Notes: a model not told the origin generated them from the sequence alone. Numbered from the stretch's first letter, positions 18,431 through 28,730 are shown. The stretch: 64,000 nt of DNA from Euglena gracilis (GCA_039621445.1 CP154957.1:15306947-15370946), one strand, 5' to 3'. Program-made: numbers and translations.

Positions 18431-18814
18431 ATGGAGCCTGCTGAAGACCTGGATTGGTTTCTGCAAGGTGAGCCCACAACCCCTGTCCCATCTGCCGCAT
18501 CCTCCTCGACTCTCACGGGAGCTACAGGGGGTCCTCGTGTTGCTCCCACCGAAGGACAGGAGCGTCCCAAGCCCTCATGGACCGTCAGACCGCTGGAAGA
18601 GCAGCAGGGCTCCGTGGTCCGTGTTTTGAATTTATCTCGTCAGTTCAGTCCCATGGCGTACACAGAAGCTTTGAGGGTTTACACACTCAATTATTGTATC
18701 CTGCCCTTCCCAAAAGCAAAACCGCAAAATACCTTTCTTGGGTTTTTTTTTGGATGCCATATAATAAAACTTGCAAGTGATAAATTTTTAACAGAAGAAT
18801 CCGAAGAAATCTGA
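18431..18814 (+). CDS. Possible first exon or small protein on plus strand
   Basis: ATG at 18431 opens a 127-codon frame. The first 83 residues look protein-like, acidic then Pro/Ser/Thr-rich (MEPAEDLDWFLQGE, PSWTVRPLEEQQGSV, SPMAYTEALR); the tail after about 18680 is low quality. A candidate donor GTTTAC follows at about 18680. It is head to head with the LINE and convergent with the host gene. It could be an exon of a plus-strand gene, or chance. No family recognised. Confidence 0.28.
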   Translation: MEPAEDLDWFLQGEPTTPVPSAASSSTLTGATGGPRVAPTEGQERPKPSWTVRPLEEQQGSVVRVLNLSRQFSPMAYTEALRVYTLNYCILPFPKAKPQNTFLGFFFGCHIIKLASDKFLTEESEEI

Positions 18815-18845
18815 ACGACGGAGCCGCAAATAAAATGGAGTACAC

Positions 18846-18971
18846 CAGGTTGATAAAATTGGTGGAATGAGATAATTGTGCCAGATAGCCTTGGAGGGAC
18901 TTGAGCACGGCCTGTTGGTCTTGAGAGGACACCCCCACTGGGGCCAGTTGCGTACATGCCGTGCTCCATTC
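18846..18971 (-). CDS. Host gene exon, 42 codons
   Basis: Acceptor cccctgcag before GAATGG at 18971 and donor GTGTAC after 18846; 126 bp, phase 0 to 0. Reads WSTACTQLAPVGVSSQDQQA, then LKSLQGYLAQLSHSTNFINL. The downstream end of the gene was not identified. Confidence 0.5.
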
Positions 18972-21900
18972 CTGCAGGGGTCCATAACATGCCATTTTGT
19001 TTTGAATCCCATGCTTAATCGGTATGTCTTGAAACCATAAGAGTTCCAACATTCAGCCTTTGCATTGATTCCACTGCACAACTGTGCTAACTATCCTCAC
19101 TTCCACAATGAACAATTAAAAAAAAAAGACAATGGGCAGTCCGGGTATATGTGTGCCCCCCCCGAAAGAGACCTGATCAATATTTGATGAACCGTATGTT
19201 GGGATAAATTCACTGGCTCTGCAACAACCACACTTTCATGAAACAGAGATGATACGGGGATTATGTCCTTTAAAAGATAACAAAAAGGGAAACAAAAATA
19301 AATAATAAAAGAAAATAAACCGATAGAAGAAGAACAAAATTGTATGGACCAAGCAGCGCCAAACGTTGGCTGGTGGTGACCTTGGACCACACTTGTCGAA
19401 GCGCGAAGCGCGATCTGAAGTTGTTGCGGAAGGCGGATGCCATCAAGAGCGCGCAGGTTCGAGGATCCGGCTTGATGTTCGATGAGAAGCTCTCTCAATG
19501 CCGCACTGGCTTGAGGTACAATGATGTCAGGTAAAAACAAGACCTCCTCTAAAATTGTGTTCATAGTGGACACACATGAAACTTGAATGCCAAATGCTGT
19601 CAAGCTCCCGAAAAGAAAAAGTGCAGTACCCCCACAATAATCCTACTAAACGATGGCAAACCGAATGCACTCATAGAGTAGAAAGAATAAACAAAAACAT
19701 GCAAATTCCAGTAACTCTCTAGCCATCTCTAGCAACTCTAGCAAAGGGGCAAGTCTGTAGACAAGCTCTTTGCTATTTACACCTATAAGTGGCTCTCATC
19801 TTCATTACTTCTTGTGTTTTGGTATGCTTTTCCACTAAGCAGACAAACGTGATAAACTTAATGGATCCCCCCACCACAACATAACTGTATCAAACATTAG
19901 AGTGTGACCAAAAAAAAGGAAAAAAACCAGACAAGAACTAGACAGAGCGGGACTCGAGGGAAGCAGAAGCGACCGCCAAGAGGCACCCGAAGCCACCGCA
20001 GAAATGGATGATCTATCTTGCGGCTTCATCACCTTCTCTCAGGAACAGACATATTCTCTCTAATCACGGGGAAAAAAAAAGCATTTTATGGCAAACACAA
20101 CCTGAGGCACCCACCACCTGAATCAATCTGGTCGTTGAGTCCCCAATTAAATGCTCGGGAAAAGAGGAGAAGGTATGGGAAGTAGGGGGGGACCCCCCTA
20201 GTGTCAGGTTTTTGCTGAAACAACGCAGGCAATAAAAAAAAATCGATTTGTTTTTTTTCTTTTTTTTAAAAAAAAATAAAACAATAATCAAACGAACCCT
20301 TCCAACCAAAAAAATGAGAGAGCACCCCTGGACAATCTGGCGGAGCCTTGACTTGCTGAACCACAGCCTTGACGAGCTTGGCCCAATCCTCAGGGCTCAA
20401 AGGAGAATCTGGAACACTCTCATCTTCAGAGATCTTCAACCCATACACCGGTTGCTTGTTCAATGATCTGGATACCCAACTGTACACCGCATACCATATG
20501 ATCAGCATCAAAAGTTTGGTCTTCGGTCGATCTTTGTCTTTCTCTTTCTCCTTGCCACTGTCATTCAAAATCAGTTTCATAAATTGTTCATGGGGCAGAT
20601 TCAGCAGGTATTTTTGCCAAATGTTTGACTAAACCCATCGAAAACTTCATTTGTTGTAGCTTAAAAAAAAACAAAGAAAAAAGGAAAAGAAAACCAGAAA
20701 GGGAGGATGCATGGCAGAGAAAAACTCTCTAGATTGACACAATCTAGATTGAGCTCAAATATGTAAACTGTGTGGTGTTGAAGAACTGTAGAATAAAAAC
20801 TGCAAATACGATCATAAATCATCAATATGAGAATACAAAGATAATACTAAACCTAATGATACTGCTAGTAACAATAAATTTATATATGCATTGAATTATA
20901 TTGTATATGAAGCTCACCCTTGTGTTGAGAGACAACACAAAATTGGAAAAAGAAATTTGTGTGGAGTATCCAGAAATGCGATTGGACAGACTCGTTTTGT
21001 TTATCCTTTTTTTTTGGAAATGGGATGGCTTTTGTTGTCCTCAAGGGGAAAACGGGGAACATACAAGCAACCAAGATAACAACAAGCAATCCCACACTAC
21101 ATACATAGCCTATGTACAAAATACATTCAAGCTTAGGGGGGGGGAATAAACAGAACAATGTAACTCAGGCAAACATGTGTATTGGCCACTTCGACGTCGG
21201 GAGACTCATCAGCAACCTCAGCCTGAAAAACCAGTTTTTTCTCTTCATCCCACCCTGGGTAGTGCATCAGGAGTATAGCAAGTACATCGCTCCAAGACTC
21301 CACTCACAGAGCTGGCAAACCCTTACGGAGAGTGGCCATGCTGGTTGCTGGTAAAGCGCCAGTGATCATGGGCCACCAAAGACTGATGGAGCGAAGTAAT
21401 CCGGCCCATACATCAACTCTCAGAGGGGGAGAAAAAGAAAATCATTCCGGTCTTACCTCTTGAACACGCTCATAACTTTGTCATCTAGCAGGAGTGTTGG
21501 ACATCCATGCTGTGGGCCACTTAAGGTTGCCTAACAGGGGGCAGGGTTCCCTTCTGTCGACGTATCAAGGGGGGAAACAGCCCCTGCAGAAACCTGTAAT
21601 TATTATTATATTTAAAATTAATAATAACCTAATATATCTAATAATATATAATAATATATAAAATAATATATAACAAAAAACCATTATATAAAAAATTGTA
21701 TATAAATATTGTAATATAATGATATTATTATAATTATATTATAAAATATTATTATTATTATATATAATAATAATAATAATATTATTATTATTACAATAAA
21801 TAATAATTTATCATTTGTTAAATAACACAACAACAACAAACCCCCCAAAAAAAACTTATTGCACAACGTCGGAGGGATTTTTTGGGTTTTTTTTTGTGCC

Positions 21901-22327
21901 CAACCGTGGAGTGAGTCCCTACTAAAAAATGCAAAAAAAAATGCGGGAGAACACATGGAAACCAGAAGAAGAGATAAGAGATAGAGAGAGAGGGAGAGGC
22001 GCGCATGTGTGAGTGTGAATATGAATATGAGATAGAGTGTGTTTCTGAGTGAAATGGAGAGGGAGGGCCAATGCAGAGGTCATTTACTGAGGAGAGGCAT
22101 GGTCCCGATGAAGCTGGAATACGGTGCACTTCCTTTTTTGAGGAATAGATGCGAGCTGACACCACTACTTCGTTGGTGTCCGGTGCTTTCCCCACTGACA
22201 TAATCGGGAAGGCGGTCTTTGGGGAAGCCTCCAAGGCTTGCTCCTCCAGCGACAATGCTGTGAAGTGGGCCATCAAGCTGTCGGGAAGAACTGTGAAGAT
22301 GCCGAAACATAAACGTGTGAACAATGG
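18846..22327 (-). CDS. Candidate multi-exon host gene, function unknown
   Basis: Six protein-like segments on minus are bordered by GT-AG splice signals. Phases agree for exon 1 to 2 to 3 (0, then 2, then completed by one base). The exons at 20326-20628 and 18846-18971 are both exact multiples of three. The predicted protein is rich in Leu/Trp helices without an obvious catalytic motif. The 5' end (beyond 22327) and 3' end (below 18846) were not resolved, and joins around 21.3-20.6 and 20.3-19.5 kb remain open. This is the best candidate for a non-transposon gene in the window. Confidence 0.5.
19381..19548 (-). CDS. Host gene exon, candidate
   Basis: Acceptor aattttag before AGGAGG at 19548; donor GTCACC after 19381, or GTCCAAG after 19388. 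Reads VLFLPDIIVPQASAALRELL, then LDGIRLPQQLQIALRAS. The reading frame needs a one-base carry from the previous exon, which the 20326-20628 exon does not supply, so another exon lies between (a weak candidate at about 19.9-20.0 kb). Confidence 0.45.
20326..20628 (-). CDS. Host gene exon, 101 codons
   Basis: Acceptor gggtttag before 20628 and donor GTGCTC after 20326, exactly 303 bp, phase 0 to 0. Reads NIWQKYLLNLPHEQFMKL, a Lys/Asp/Glu-rich loop, then MLIIWYAVYSWVSRSL and PEDWAKLVKAVVQQVKAP. Strongly protein-like and helical; no family recognised. Confidence 0.55.
21327..21418 (-). CDS. Host gene exon 3 of model
   Basis: Acceptor ctctgag, then A completing the split codon; reads VDVWAGLLRSISLWWPMITG. 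Two donors are possible: GTAAGG after 21327, or GTGAGT after 21308. The first could pair with an AG only 24 nt on and stays in frame; the second would pair with ttttcag at 21223 and also stays open. The choice cannot be made by eye. Confidence 0.5.
21457..21530 (-). CDS. Host gene exon 2 of model (74 bp)
   Basis: Acceptor in a pyrimidine-rich run ending ttag and donor GTAAGA. It begins in phase 0 and ends with two bases left over; reads SGPQHGCPTLLLDDKVMSVF. The leftover AG plus the first base of the next exon gives an Arg codon, keeping the frame. Confidence 0.55.
21598..21815. repeat. AT-rich ATT/TAA low-complexity tract
   Basis: About 200 bp composed almost only of A and T, mainly ATT/TAT/AATA runs. 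It lies in the intron between the first two modelled exons. No coding content. Confidence 0.85.
22088..22327 (-). CDS. Host gene exon 1 of model (80 codons)
   Basis: Acceptor ttgcag before CCATTG at 22327 and donor GTAAATG after 22088; exactly 240 bp, phase 0 to 0. The chosen frame reads LFTRLCFGIFTVLPDS, then SLEEQALEASPK and VVVSARIYSSKK. A second open frame exists across it, but only this one joins in phase with the next exon. Confidence 0.55.
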
Positions 22328-22655
22328 CTGCAACACATGTGAATGCTCCGATGGGGAAAGGAAATGGACAGAGAAAACACGAATGGGGAAAGAAAATAAA
22401 ATAAAAAAAATATATAAAATAAGAAAACCAATATAAGATAAAATAAAAAATAAGCAAGCTGGACATAGAAAATGGAGAAAGACATCCTCTTATGTTTTCC
22501 TTTTCAAGATTTGGCAAGCCCAAACATACGTAAATGAAGATGGTCATACACATTCCCTTGGGTTAACCATCTTCCAACGTCATTTTGAGATGGGAAGGGA
22601 CAGGATAAAAAAAAAAAGGCATTCACTTTGGAAGTGAGGAAAAAAAATCAATATA

Positions 22656-22686
<31 letters not shown>

Positions 22687-23230
22687 TGGATATAAAATAG
22701 TACACATACATGCGCACACACTCACACGTCACAACCCATGCTTCTCGTACCATACACAAATAACCAATGGGACTATCGGCTTGTTTCTTTTGTGTGTGTT
22801 TTCCAATAACCAGACATGTTAATATCATTTGTCAAAAAAGTTTTTTTGTTTTGTTTTGTTTTTGTGATTAGCAATCAATACGTACATGGCTATCACAACT
22901 AGGCTTACAGGAGTTCATATGTTCTGCCAAGAATAGGCACATCCCGCGTATGGCACACATAGAAAGATTGGCAGCAATCATTCCTCAACGTGTCCAACCA
23001 AAAGATTCAATATGGGAAAGAGCCAGACACTCCATTTTCCACCCAAAACCTTGGGACACTTCTCAAGCACCAAGGGCCGTTCCGGAGCGAGAAGGGGGAG
23101 GGATAAGAAGGAACAGGCAGGACAGGTAAAGACACAACGCTACCGGCTGTGCACCCGTTCACCACAAAGTGGTTACCACCTCATCCCACAGAGGATAGGG
23201 CACCGTCGAGCGGTGGTAGCCCCGCTGACG
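22328..23230. other. No convincing gene
   Basis: Contains an (AT)n stretch with near-palindromic symmetry (about 22650-22690), a (TTTTG)-like run (about 22840-22862) and a mixed-base part at 22860-23230. Upstream exons of the minus-strand host gene could be here, but none was supported. Confidence 0.5.
22650..22690. repeat. (AT)n microsatellite, near palindrome
   Basis: Alternating A/T with one ATGTAT and one ATACAT at mirror positions, flanked by CAATAT and ATATTG, so it can fold back on itself. Confidence 0.8.
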
Positions 23231-23686
23231 GTGGCTCACTTTGGCATAGGCGGGGGGGGGGGGCTCCCCCCCCCCCCCACCCCCCCCCCTCAAATAACAA
23301 AATCCCTTCTATGTTGGCAACATACTACGGGGTTAAGTCGTTTTTGTGGCTCACTTTGGCATAGGCGGGGGGGGGGGGCTCCGCCCCCCCCGCACCCCCC
23401 CTCAAATAACAAAATCCCTTCTATGTTGGCAACAGTCTCCGGGGCTAAGTCGTTTTTGTGGCTCACTTTGGCATAGGCGGGGGGGGGCTCCGCCCCCCCC
23501 GCACCCCCCCCTCAAATAACAAAATCCCTTCTATGTTGGCAACATACTCCGGGGTCAAGTCGTTTTTTGTGGCTCACTTTGGCATAGGCGGGGGGAAGGG
23601 GGGCTCCGCCCCCCCGCACCCCCCCCTCAAAAAACAAAATCCCTTCTATGTTGGCAATATACTTGGAGGGCTAAGTCCTTTTGTGC
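23231..23686. repeat. Tandem array, four units of about 112 bp
   Basis: Unit starts (GTGGCTCACTTTGGCATAGG) are at 23231, 23346, 23458 and 23569, giving units of 115, 112 and 111 bp plus a last, partly diverged one. Each holds a G-run, CTCC and a C-run, able to form a G/C stem, followed by a unique AT-richer half (CAAAATCCCTTCTATGTTGG). The length of the G and C runs varies between units. Confidence 0.9.
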
Positions 23687-23913
23687 AAAATTTAACTTAT
23701 ATTGACTTATATACAACGGATAGAGGTGTTCTTTTGCCAAAAGTGGCCCAAAATGGACATTTTCCCCCAATTTTTTTGCATATTGACCCCCGATTGGGGG
23801 GTTCTGGAGCCATTTGGGTGGGTTTTGACTGGTTTTGGGGTGATTTGGACAAATTTTTTTCTCAGGGGGGGGGCTTAAAAGTCGGCGAAACTGGCCCGTA
23901 ACTACATTAGAGT

Positions 23914-24039
23914 GGGTGGTCGGCCGATTAGTCGGCCGACCACCCAGGACCCCCCCCCCCCTGTCTCGCCGACTAGCTGCCGACCAGGCCTAGTCGGCCG
24001 ACCAATTGGGTGGTCGGCCGACTAGTCGGCCGACCACCC
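23914..24039. repeat. Two copies of a 32-bp palindrome in a 94-bp direct repeat
   Basis: 23914-23945 has 14-bp arms (GGGTGGTCGGCCGA) around TTAG. 24008-24039 has the same arms meeting at CTAG and is perfectly self-complementary. Each is followed by CCAGGAC and a long C-run. More GTCGG/CCGAC blocks lie between them. The block touches the left end of YR element A, so it could be a terminal structure or a separate insertion. Confidence 0.88.
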
Positions 24040-24206
24040 AGGACCCCCCCCCCCCAGTCTACCGTTTGCCACTCGCCTCGCCGGAGTTGGCTGCATTGTC
24101 TCCGACGTGGCGACCGTGGCACTGTTTCTTTGCCTTGGGGGTCCCCCCCCACCTCCCCCCCCCTGGCCCCCGTCTTCTGACCGAGGGCGTTTGAAGACAA
24201 ATTTTC

Positions 24207-25324
24207 TTATATGGGTGGGGGGGGGGGGTCGGGCTCACAATGTATTTGTGCTTCGCCCTCGGTTTCCCTTCCTCCCTTTTCGGTCTGCCTCGAGGGAGTA
24301 CGAGACACCTCGGGCTCCGCACTTTGCCATTGTGAGGCCAGATTGTGCACTGAAAAAAGGGGGGCCAGGGCACCTTCCAAAGCACCTTGGGCACCAAGTC
24401 TTTGATAGTGGGCTGTGACAGCCTCCACCCCCTTCCATTGACCAATTTCACAAACTTCTTGGGCAGAGAGGCCCAATTTTTTGAGTAAACCAACCCCTGC
24501 CCCTCTGGTGGAGTGGGGTCCCCAAACCTGGGGGGGTATCCCCTGTTTGGTCAAAAATTCTTCGGTGATAGAAGCAGGACCTCACCATCATCTTGTGCTT
24601 CGCCCTCTTGGTCCCTTCCTCCCCCTTCCTCTGTCGTGGGAGTCCGAATGGTATCTGCCTTAATGGCTTTATAGGGGGTTTTTAACGTAATTAAAAGGGG
24701 GCCCCCAGGTTTCATAAAGAAACGTGTTGCTGCCACATAAGACCTCATCAAATGAAAGGGACTGATTTGGGGGCACTGGGGGAATAGAGACAACTCTCTC
24801 CCACTTATGGAGCTTTTGCCCTTTACGTTTAATTTTGATGTAGGGACCTGTGCCAAACCAGATGATCTGTATAAACAGAGGATGCGTGAACAGAAAATGA
24901 GTTGTGTACGCAATGTACACATATCAGAGGGCAGGGGGGACTGTGCCAGCCCCAGGAGGATTGGGAAGGGATCCCAGAATGCACCATATTTTTCCAGGTT
25001 TTGGTTCCAAAGCCTTTTATAAGGTGCCAACATGGCATGGAACCTTAGGCCACCAAAGCCAGGTATCAAAGGCATAGCACTGTATGCATTGCGTGCTTGG
25101 GCCTTTGAAAATTGGAACAGTTGAATTAAAGCGTCAACCACTTGGTCAGTGGTGGCTTCAGGGGGCGGTACCCCCATTTTGTCCAAAATCACCCATAAAA
25201 GCGTAAAAGCGCTTTGATAACGCTTTAAGCTGGGGTTTCTTCCCAGGAAATCGTTAATGGTCGAATTTTGTACTTGTTTCCCCTCCAGAATTTGCCTGAG
25301 CAAATCATGCAAAGCAGGGGCCAC
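24207..25324 (-). pseudogene. Element A tyrosine recombinase
   Basis: The upstream frame (24551-25324) gives the N-terminal helices (ARNAYSAMPLIPGFG) and the first catalytic Arg in LCLYRSSGL. The next frame (24207-24554) gives PHSTRGAG (HxxR), IGQWKG and AHYQRL with the nucleophile Tyr. So Arg, His-x-x-Arg, Trp and Tyr are all present, but in two frames. Between them about 65 bp (24586-24650) resembles the terminal sequence of this family and encodes RTPTTEEGGGRDQEGEAQ, absent from this place in copy B. Confidence 0.82.
24586..24650. repeat. Terminal motif copy inside recombinase frame
   Basis: TTGTGCTTCGCCCTC through GGGAGTCCGA here matches 24241-24325 (3' region of A), the complement of 38147-38230 and 38537-38612. 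Position inside the YR region recalls the internal complementary region of DIRS1, though orientation relations differ between A and D. Confidence 0.6.
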
Positions 25325-25515
25325 CTGGGGGGTTGCATTTTTTCCCCCTGCAATTGGTTAACATACCCGTGTAAGGGGTGATTTTCAGGCAGGGAGTCCC
25401 TGGTACTTTCATTTTTATTAACTGGGGCCACCATGTGGCTGAATCCCAGTAGGGGGGGTGACCATCAAAACTTTGGCTTGTGGAAACATTTTTAATCTGG
25501 GGAGAAATTTCTGGA

Positions 25516-27639
25516 TTACAGACCAGGGGGGGGTTGCATAAAGATCCCCCATGTTGTCCAGTGGACATTGCAATGCATCCACTGCTGTGGCTTCCCAGTG
25601 GGGCCACCTGGCCACAAATTGGGGTAGTTTTTGTTGCCTGGTGAGGCAAAAAGGTCTGTTTTCAGGTTTATGTAATTTTTGAACTGCTGCCTCAACCATT
25701 GAAAAAGTTGGGGGTCCAGGGAATAATCCCCCCCTCTGTCCATTTCCCACCTGCTTATGGGGTCTGCCAGGCATTCCTTTGAAGGAACCCACTTTACTTG
25801 TAGGTTTATGTTGTGTTCCATGCACCATTTGAAAAAGGGTCTCAGCACGGAATTGAAGGGGTCTTTTCTGCCCCCCCCCCCCCTTTTGTTAAGTAATGGT
25901 AAACTACTTGATTGTCCACTGACAGGGACACAGTTTCTCCTGGTTGGCTGAGGCTTTGAACTGTGCCTATTGCTGCACTTAATTCCTTGACATTTATGTG
26001 CAAAATGGAGTTTTCCCTCCAAAATTATTGCACAATTTTTCCTGTTCGAATGTCCAGCCCCCCCCCCAGGCAGCTGGGTGCTGCTGTCTAAGTGCAACTC
26101 TCTGGTTGCACTTTGGTGGAAGGGTCTGCCCCCCCAGGTGTCCAGCAGAATGTTTATTTCCCTTAATTGGTCCTTTATTCTTTGAGAAATGGGGTGTTTT
26201 GTGTCCCAGGGGGCTGCGGAATTTTCCAACAAAAAATTTGCCAGGGCATCCGCAAAGGCCCTGAGAAAGGGCAAGGCCATTAGGTTGCATCTGATTTGGC
26301 CCATAATGGCAGCCAGTTGCCTTTTTGAAATGTAATCTTTTTTCACCATTTTTCCCAGCTCCTTCTTTACTTTTTTTTTCTGCGGGGGGCACCTGTAATT
26401 TTCCCTCTTGGAAGTTTTGCTGAAATCCAAGATGATTTACGATTTGGGTGGGCTCCAGGGTGGACTTTTTTACATTGATTTTGAATCCTGATTTGATTAA
26501 ATCCCTGACTACTGTGCTCAGGTGATTTTGTAAGATGATTTGTGTTGGGGCCACCAGCAAAATGTCGTCCAGGTGAATAAATACCTGAATGCCCCTTTTC
26601 CTCCACAGCTTTTTGAATGTTTTCATGTCTTACATGAAAACTTGGGGCATTACATTCAGGCCAAAACAGCCTGCCTAGAATTACCAGGTCTGCCCCCCCC
26701 ACCTGATGCCTTAAAAATGGCCTTAGGCCTGGACGTTCTGGAATATGAAAATAGGCATCCTTCAAGTCTATTTTTGCTGCCCAGTGGCCTTTCTCCAAAA
26801 CTGGAAAAATGTGCTGGATGTGATCCAGTTTGGAAGGTTTCACTTGGAACCTTTGATTTTTTTCCCTGCAATCGCTTATTAATCACCATTTGGTCTGCCC
26901 CCCCTCTGGTTTTGAAATTAGAAACCAGGGGATTAGGTGTTGGGTGGTTGAATCCCTCACCCTCTTTACAGATCCAGATTTTTCGTAATCCAGCAGTATT
27001 TTTTCTGCTTGGGGTGGGTTTAAATTTGCTCTGATCTTTGGATTGGTGGACAATTTTGGTGGGCTGACCCAGGGGGGTTGAATGCCATCCTTGATGAGTT
27101 GACGTGTTGTTGGGGGGGCATTTTTTGTCCACCATTTCAGCCTGTTTTGCAGCCTTTGATGGAGGGGGGGTGTCTCCCCATTTTTCCTCCATGGAATTTA
27201 TTTCCCGGATGATCTGATTTTTGGGGGGCTGGGCTGGGCTGGGCTTTTTTGCAATCTTCGATGGAGAGGGGTGTCTCCCCCTATTTCCTCCATTGAATTT
27301 ATTTTCTGGATAAGATGATTCTGAGGGGGCTGGGTTGGGGGTGTTGGACATTGCACCCCTAGGTCCCATAGGACTTGGGCCCTTGGAAAAAGAATTTTTT
27401 TCTGGGGGGATGTGCATGCACTCTCTCCCTCTCTGCTCACCTCTCTGGATGATTTTGTTGTGGGAAGACATACCATAGGGCTTAATGCCCATGTTTGGCC
27501 TCTCCATGTTGATGTGGTTGGTTGATATACCATAGGGGGGCCTCTGTGGGTCCCCCCCTTGATTGAATAATTGGGAATTGAGGAATAATTGTTGGATGGG
27601 TTCCTGCTCCTCCCTCCATGAGGGCCACTGTGGGTCCAT
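25516..27639 (-). pseudogene. Element A reverse transcriptase and RNase H, split frames
   Basis: RT begins in the frame ending 26656, passes to 26367-26843 (AAKIDLKDAYFHIP, first Asp), then 25994-26626 (RKRGIQVFIHLDDILLVAP, second and third Asp, followed by INVKKSTLEPTQIVNHLGF). RNase H lies at 25516-26430 with HLDSST, WVPSKECLADPISR and DLFASPGNK, a motif set typical of DIRS RNase H. All RT Asp codons survive, but at least three frame changes interrupt the protein, one near a poly-C run. Confidence 0.82.
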
Positions 27640-28429
27640 TTTCCTCCTGGGGCTGGGTCATTGAAAGGGCGACTGTGGGTCCCTTTTTCCCCCATTTTTG
27701 GCAGAGGGCCTCTGTGGGTCCCTCGGGGGATTTCACCAGTAGCTTCCTTAGCTTCTTGGTGGCCACTGTGGGTCCACCCTGCTGGTTGGGGACGATGTCC
27801 CTTAGCTTCTTTGTGGCCACTGTGAGTCCACCCTGCTGGCCTTCAAGGTCTCCATGTATAAATTTTTTTCCATAATCCATCTGTTGGTCTTGTGGGCCTT
27901 GAGTTCTTCTTGGCCCCCAACGCCATTGGAAATATGGGGGGGGGGCTGCTATGGCCCCCAATTGTCCCCTTGAGAGGGGCTGTTGTGCAAGATGAATTGG
28001 GGGGGTTGTACAGACCTTCTCTGCCCCTTCCTGAGGGGATTTGCTTGAAAAACTGGCCCCCATGGCCCCTGTGGAGTTGACCTCCGTGGCCTTGATTCCA
28101 TCTCCCCCTCTCCTGGCCAATTTGTGCATAGGCGACTGGGCGCCTGTGGGGGAGATGCCCCTGATGTGTGGGATTTGATTGTCCAAATGTGCAGTAATTT
28201 GGGCCCCCATGGCCCATTTTTTGCCCACCAAGGGCTGGGGCTGGCTTCTGCCTTCTGGGCCTTCTGGCCACAGTGGTCCAAGGACCGAGGCCGTCACTGG
28301 GGTGGGGTTTTGGCTGGGAATTTTTTGTGGGGGTCTGGGGGGGAAAAACGGCCACGGTTTGCCGCGTGTCGACCGCATCTCCAAGTTCTCCAGCTTCTGC
28401 GGCCACTGCTCCAGGACGTCCGTGGCCAT
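27482..28429 (-). CDS. Element A first ORF (Gag-like position) with GPTVA repeats
   Basis: A 315-codon minus frame at the 5' end of element A, in the Gag position. It is Pro/Gln/Gly-rich; the last third has seven or so copies of a degenerate motif GGPTVATKKLR / GPTVAL / GPTEA. No zinc knuckle. No homology recognised. Function as Gag is inferred from position only. Confidence 0.5.
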   Translation of the reverse strand: MATDVLEQWPQKLENLEMRSTRGKPWPFFPPRPPQKIPSQNPTPVTASVLGPLWPEGPEGRSQPQPLVGKKWAMGAQITAHLDNQIPHIRGISPTGAQSPMHKLARRGGDGIKATEVNSTGAMGASFSSKSPQEGAEKVCTTPPIHLAQQPLSRGQLGAIAAPPPYFQWRWGPRRTQGPQDQQMDYGKKFIHGDLEGQQGGLTVATKKLRDIVPNQQGGPTVATKKLRKLLVKSPEGPTEALCQKWGKKGPTVALSMTQPQEENGPTVALMEGGAGTHPTIIPQFPIIQSRGGPTEAPLWYINQPHQHGEAKHGH

Positions 28430-28730
28430 GCAATTCCAATTTCTTCTCCACTGCGTGGTTCATTTAAGTCAAATGTGAAAATTGACAATTCAATTCTCAG
28501 TTGGTATTCGTCTAGTTCGTGTCCTCCTGGATATTGAATTGATATTGACTTCTCTTCTTGGTTCTTCTTCGTTTGAGACTCTGTTCCTTTCTTCTGGGTG
28601 TCGAAGGGCAAGTTAGGAATCAGCCAACTCCGGCGAAAAAGGCACTAAGCGGGACCTCCTAACCCAACGCACCAAAACAATCACAACAAACCGCCGGCGA
28701 GCAAGGCATGGCCTCACAATGGCAAAGTGC

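Larger units (their letters stand above)
24079..28645 (-). mobile_element. YR retrotransposon A (DIRS-like)
   Basis: RT, RNase H and a tyrosine recombinase in DIRS order on minus. The sequence CGCCGGAGTTGGCTG occurs at both ends in inverse orientation (about 24079-24094 on plus and 28629-28644 on minus), as expected of DIRS-type inverted terminal repeats. Such elements integrate through a circular DNA and the recombinase, without target-site duplication. Reading frames are broken at several points. Confidence 0.85.

Noticed and set aside
19340-19534. Plus-strand 64-residue ORF
   Set aside because: It is the antisense of a better supported minus exon with splice signals.
22080-22553. 157-residue minus ORF covering the first host exon
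   Set aside because: Its frame does not join the next exon in phase, and its N-terminal part is low-complexity Phe/Tyr sequence from an AT-rich tract.
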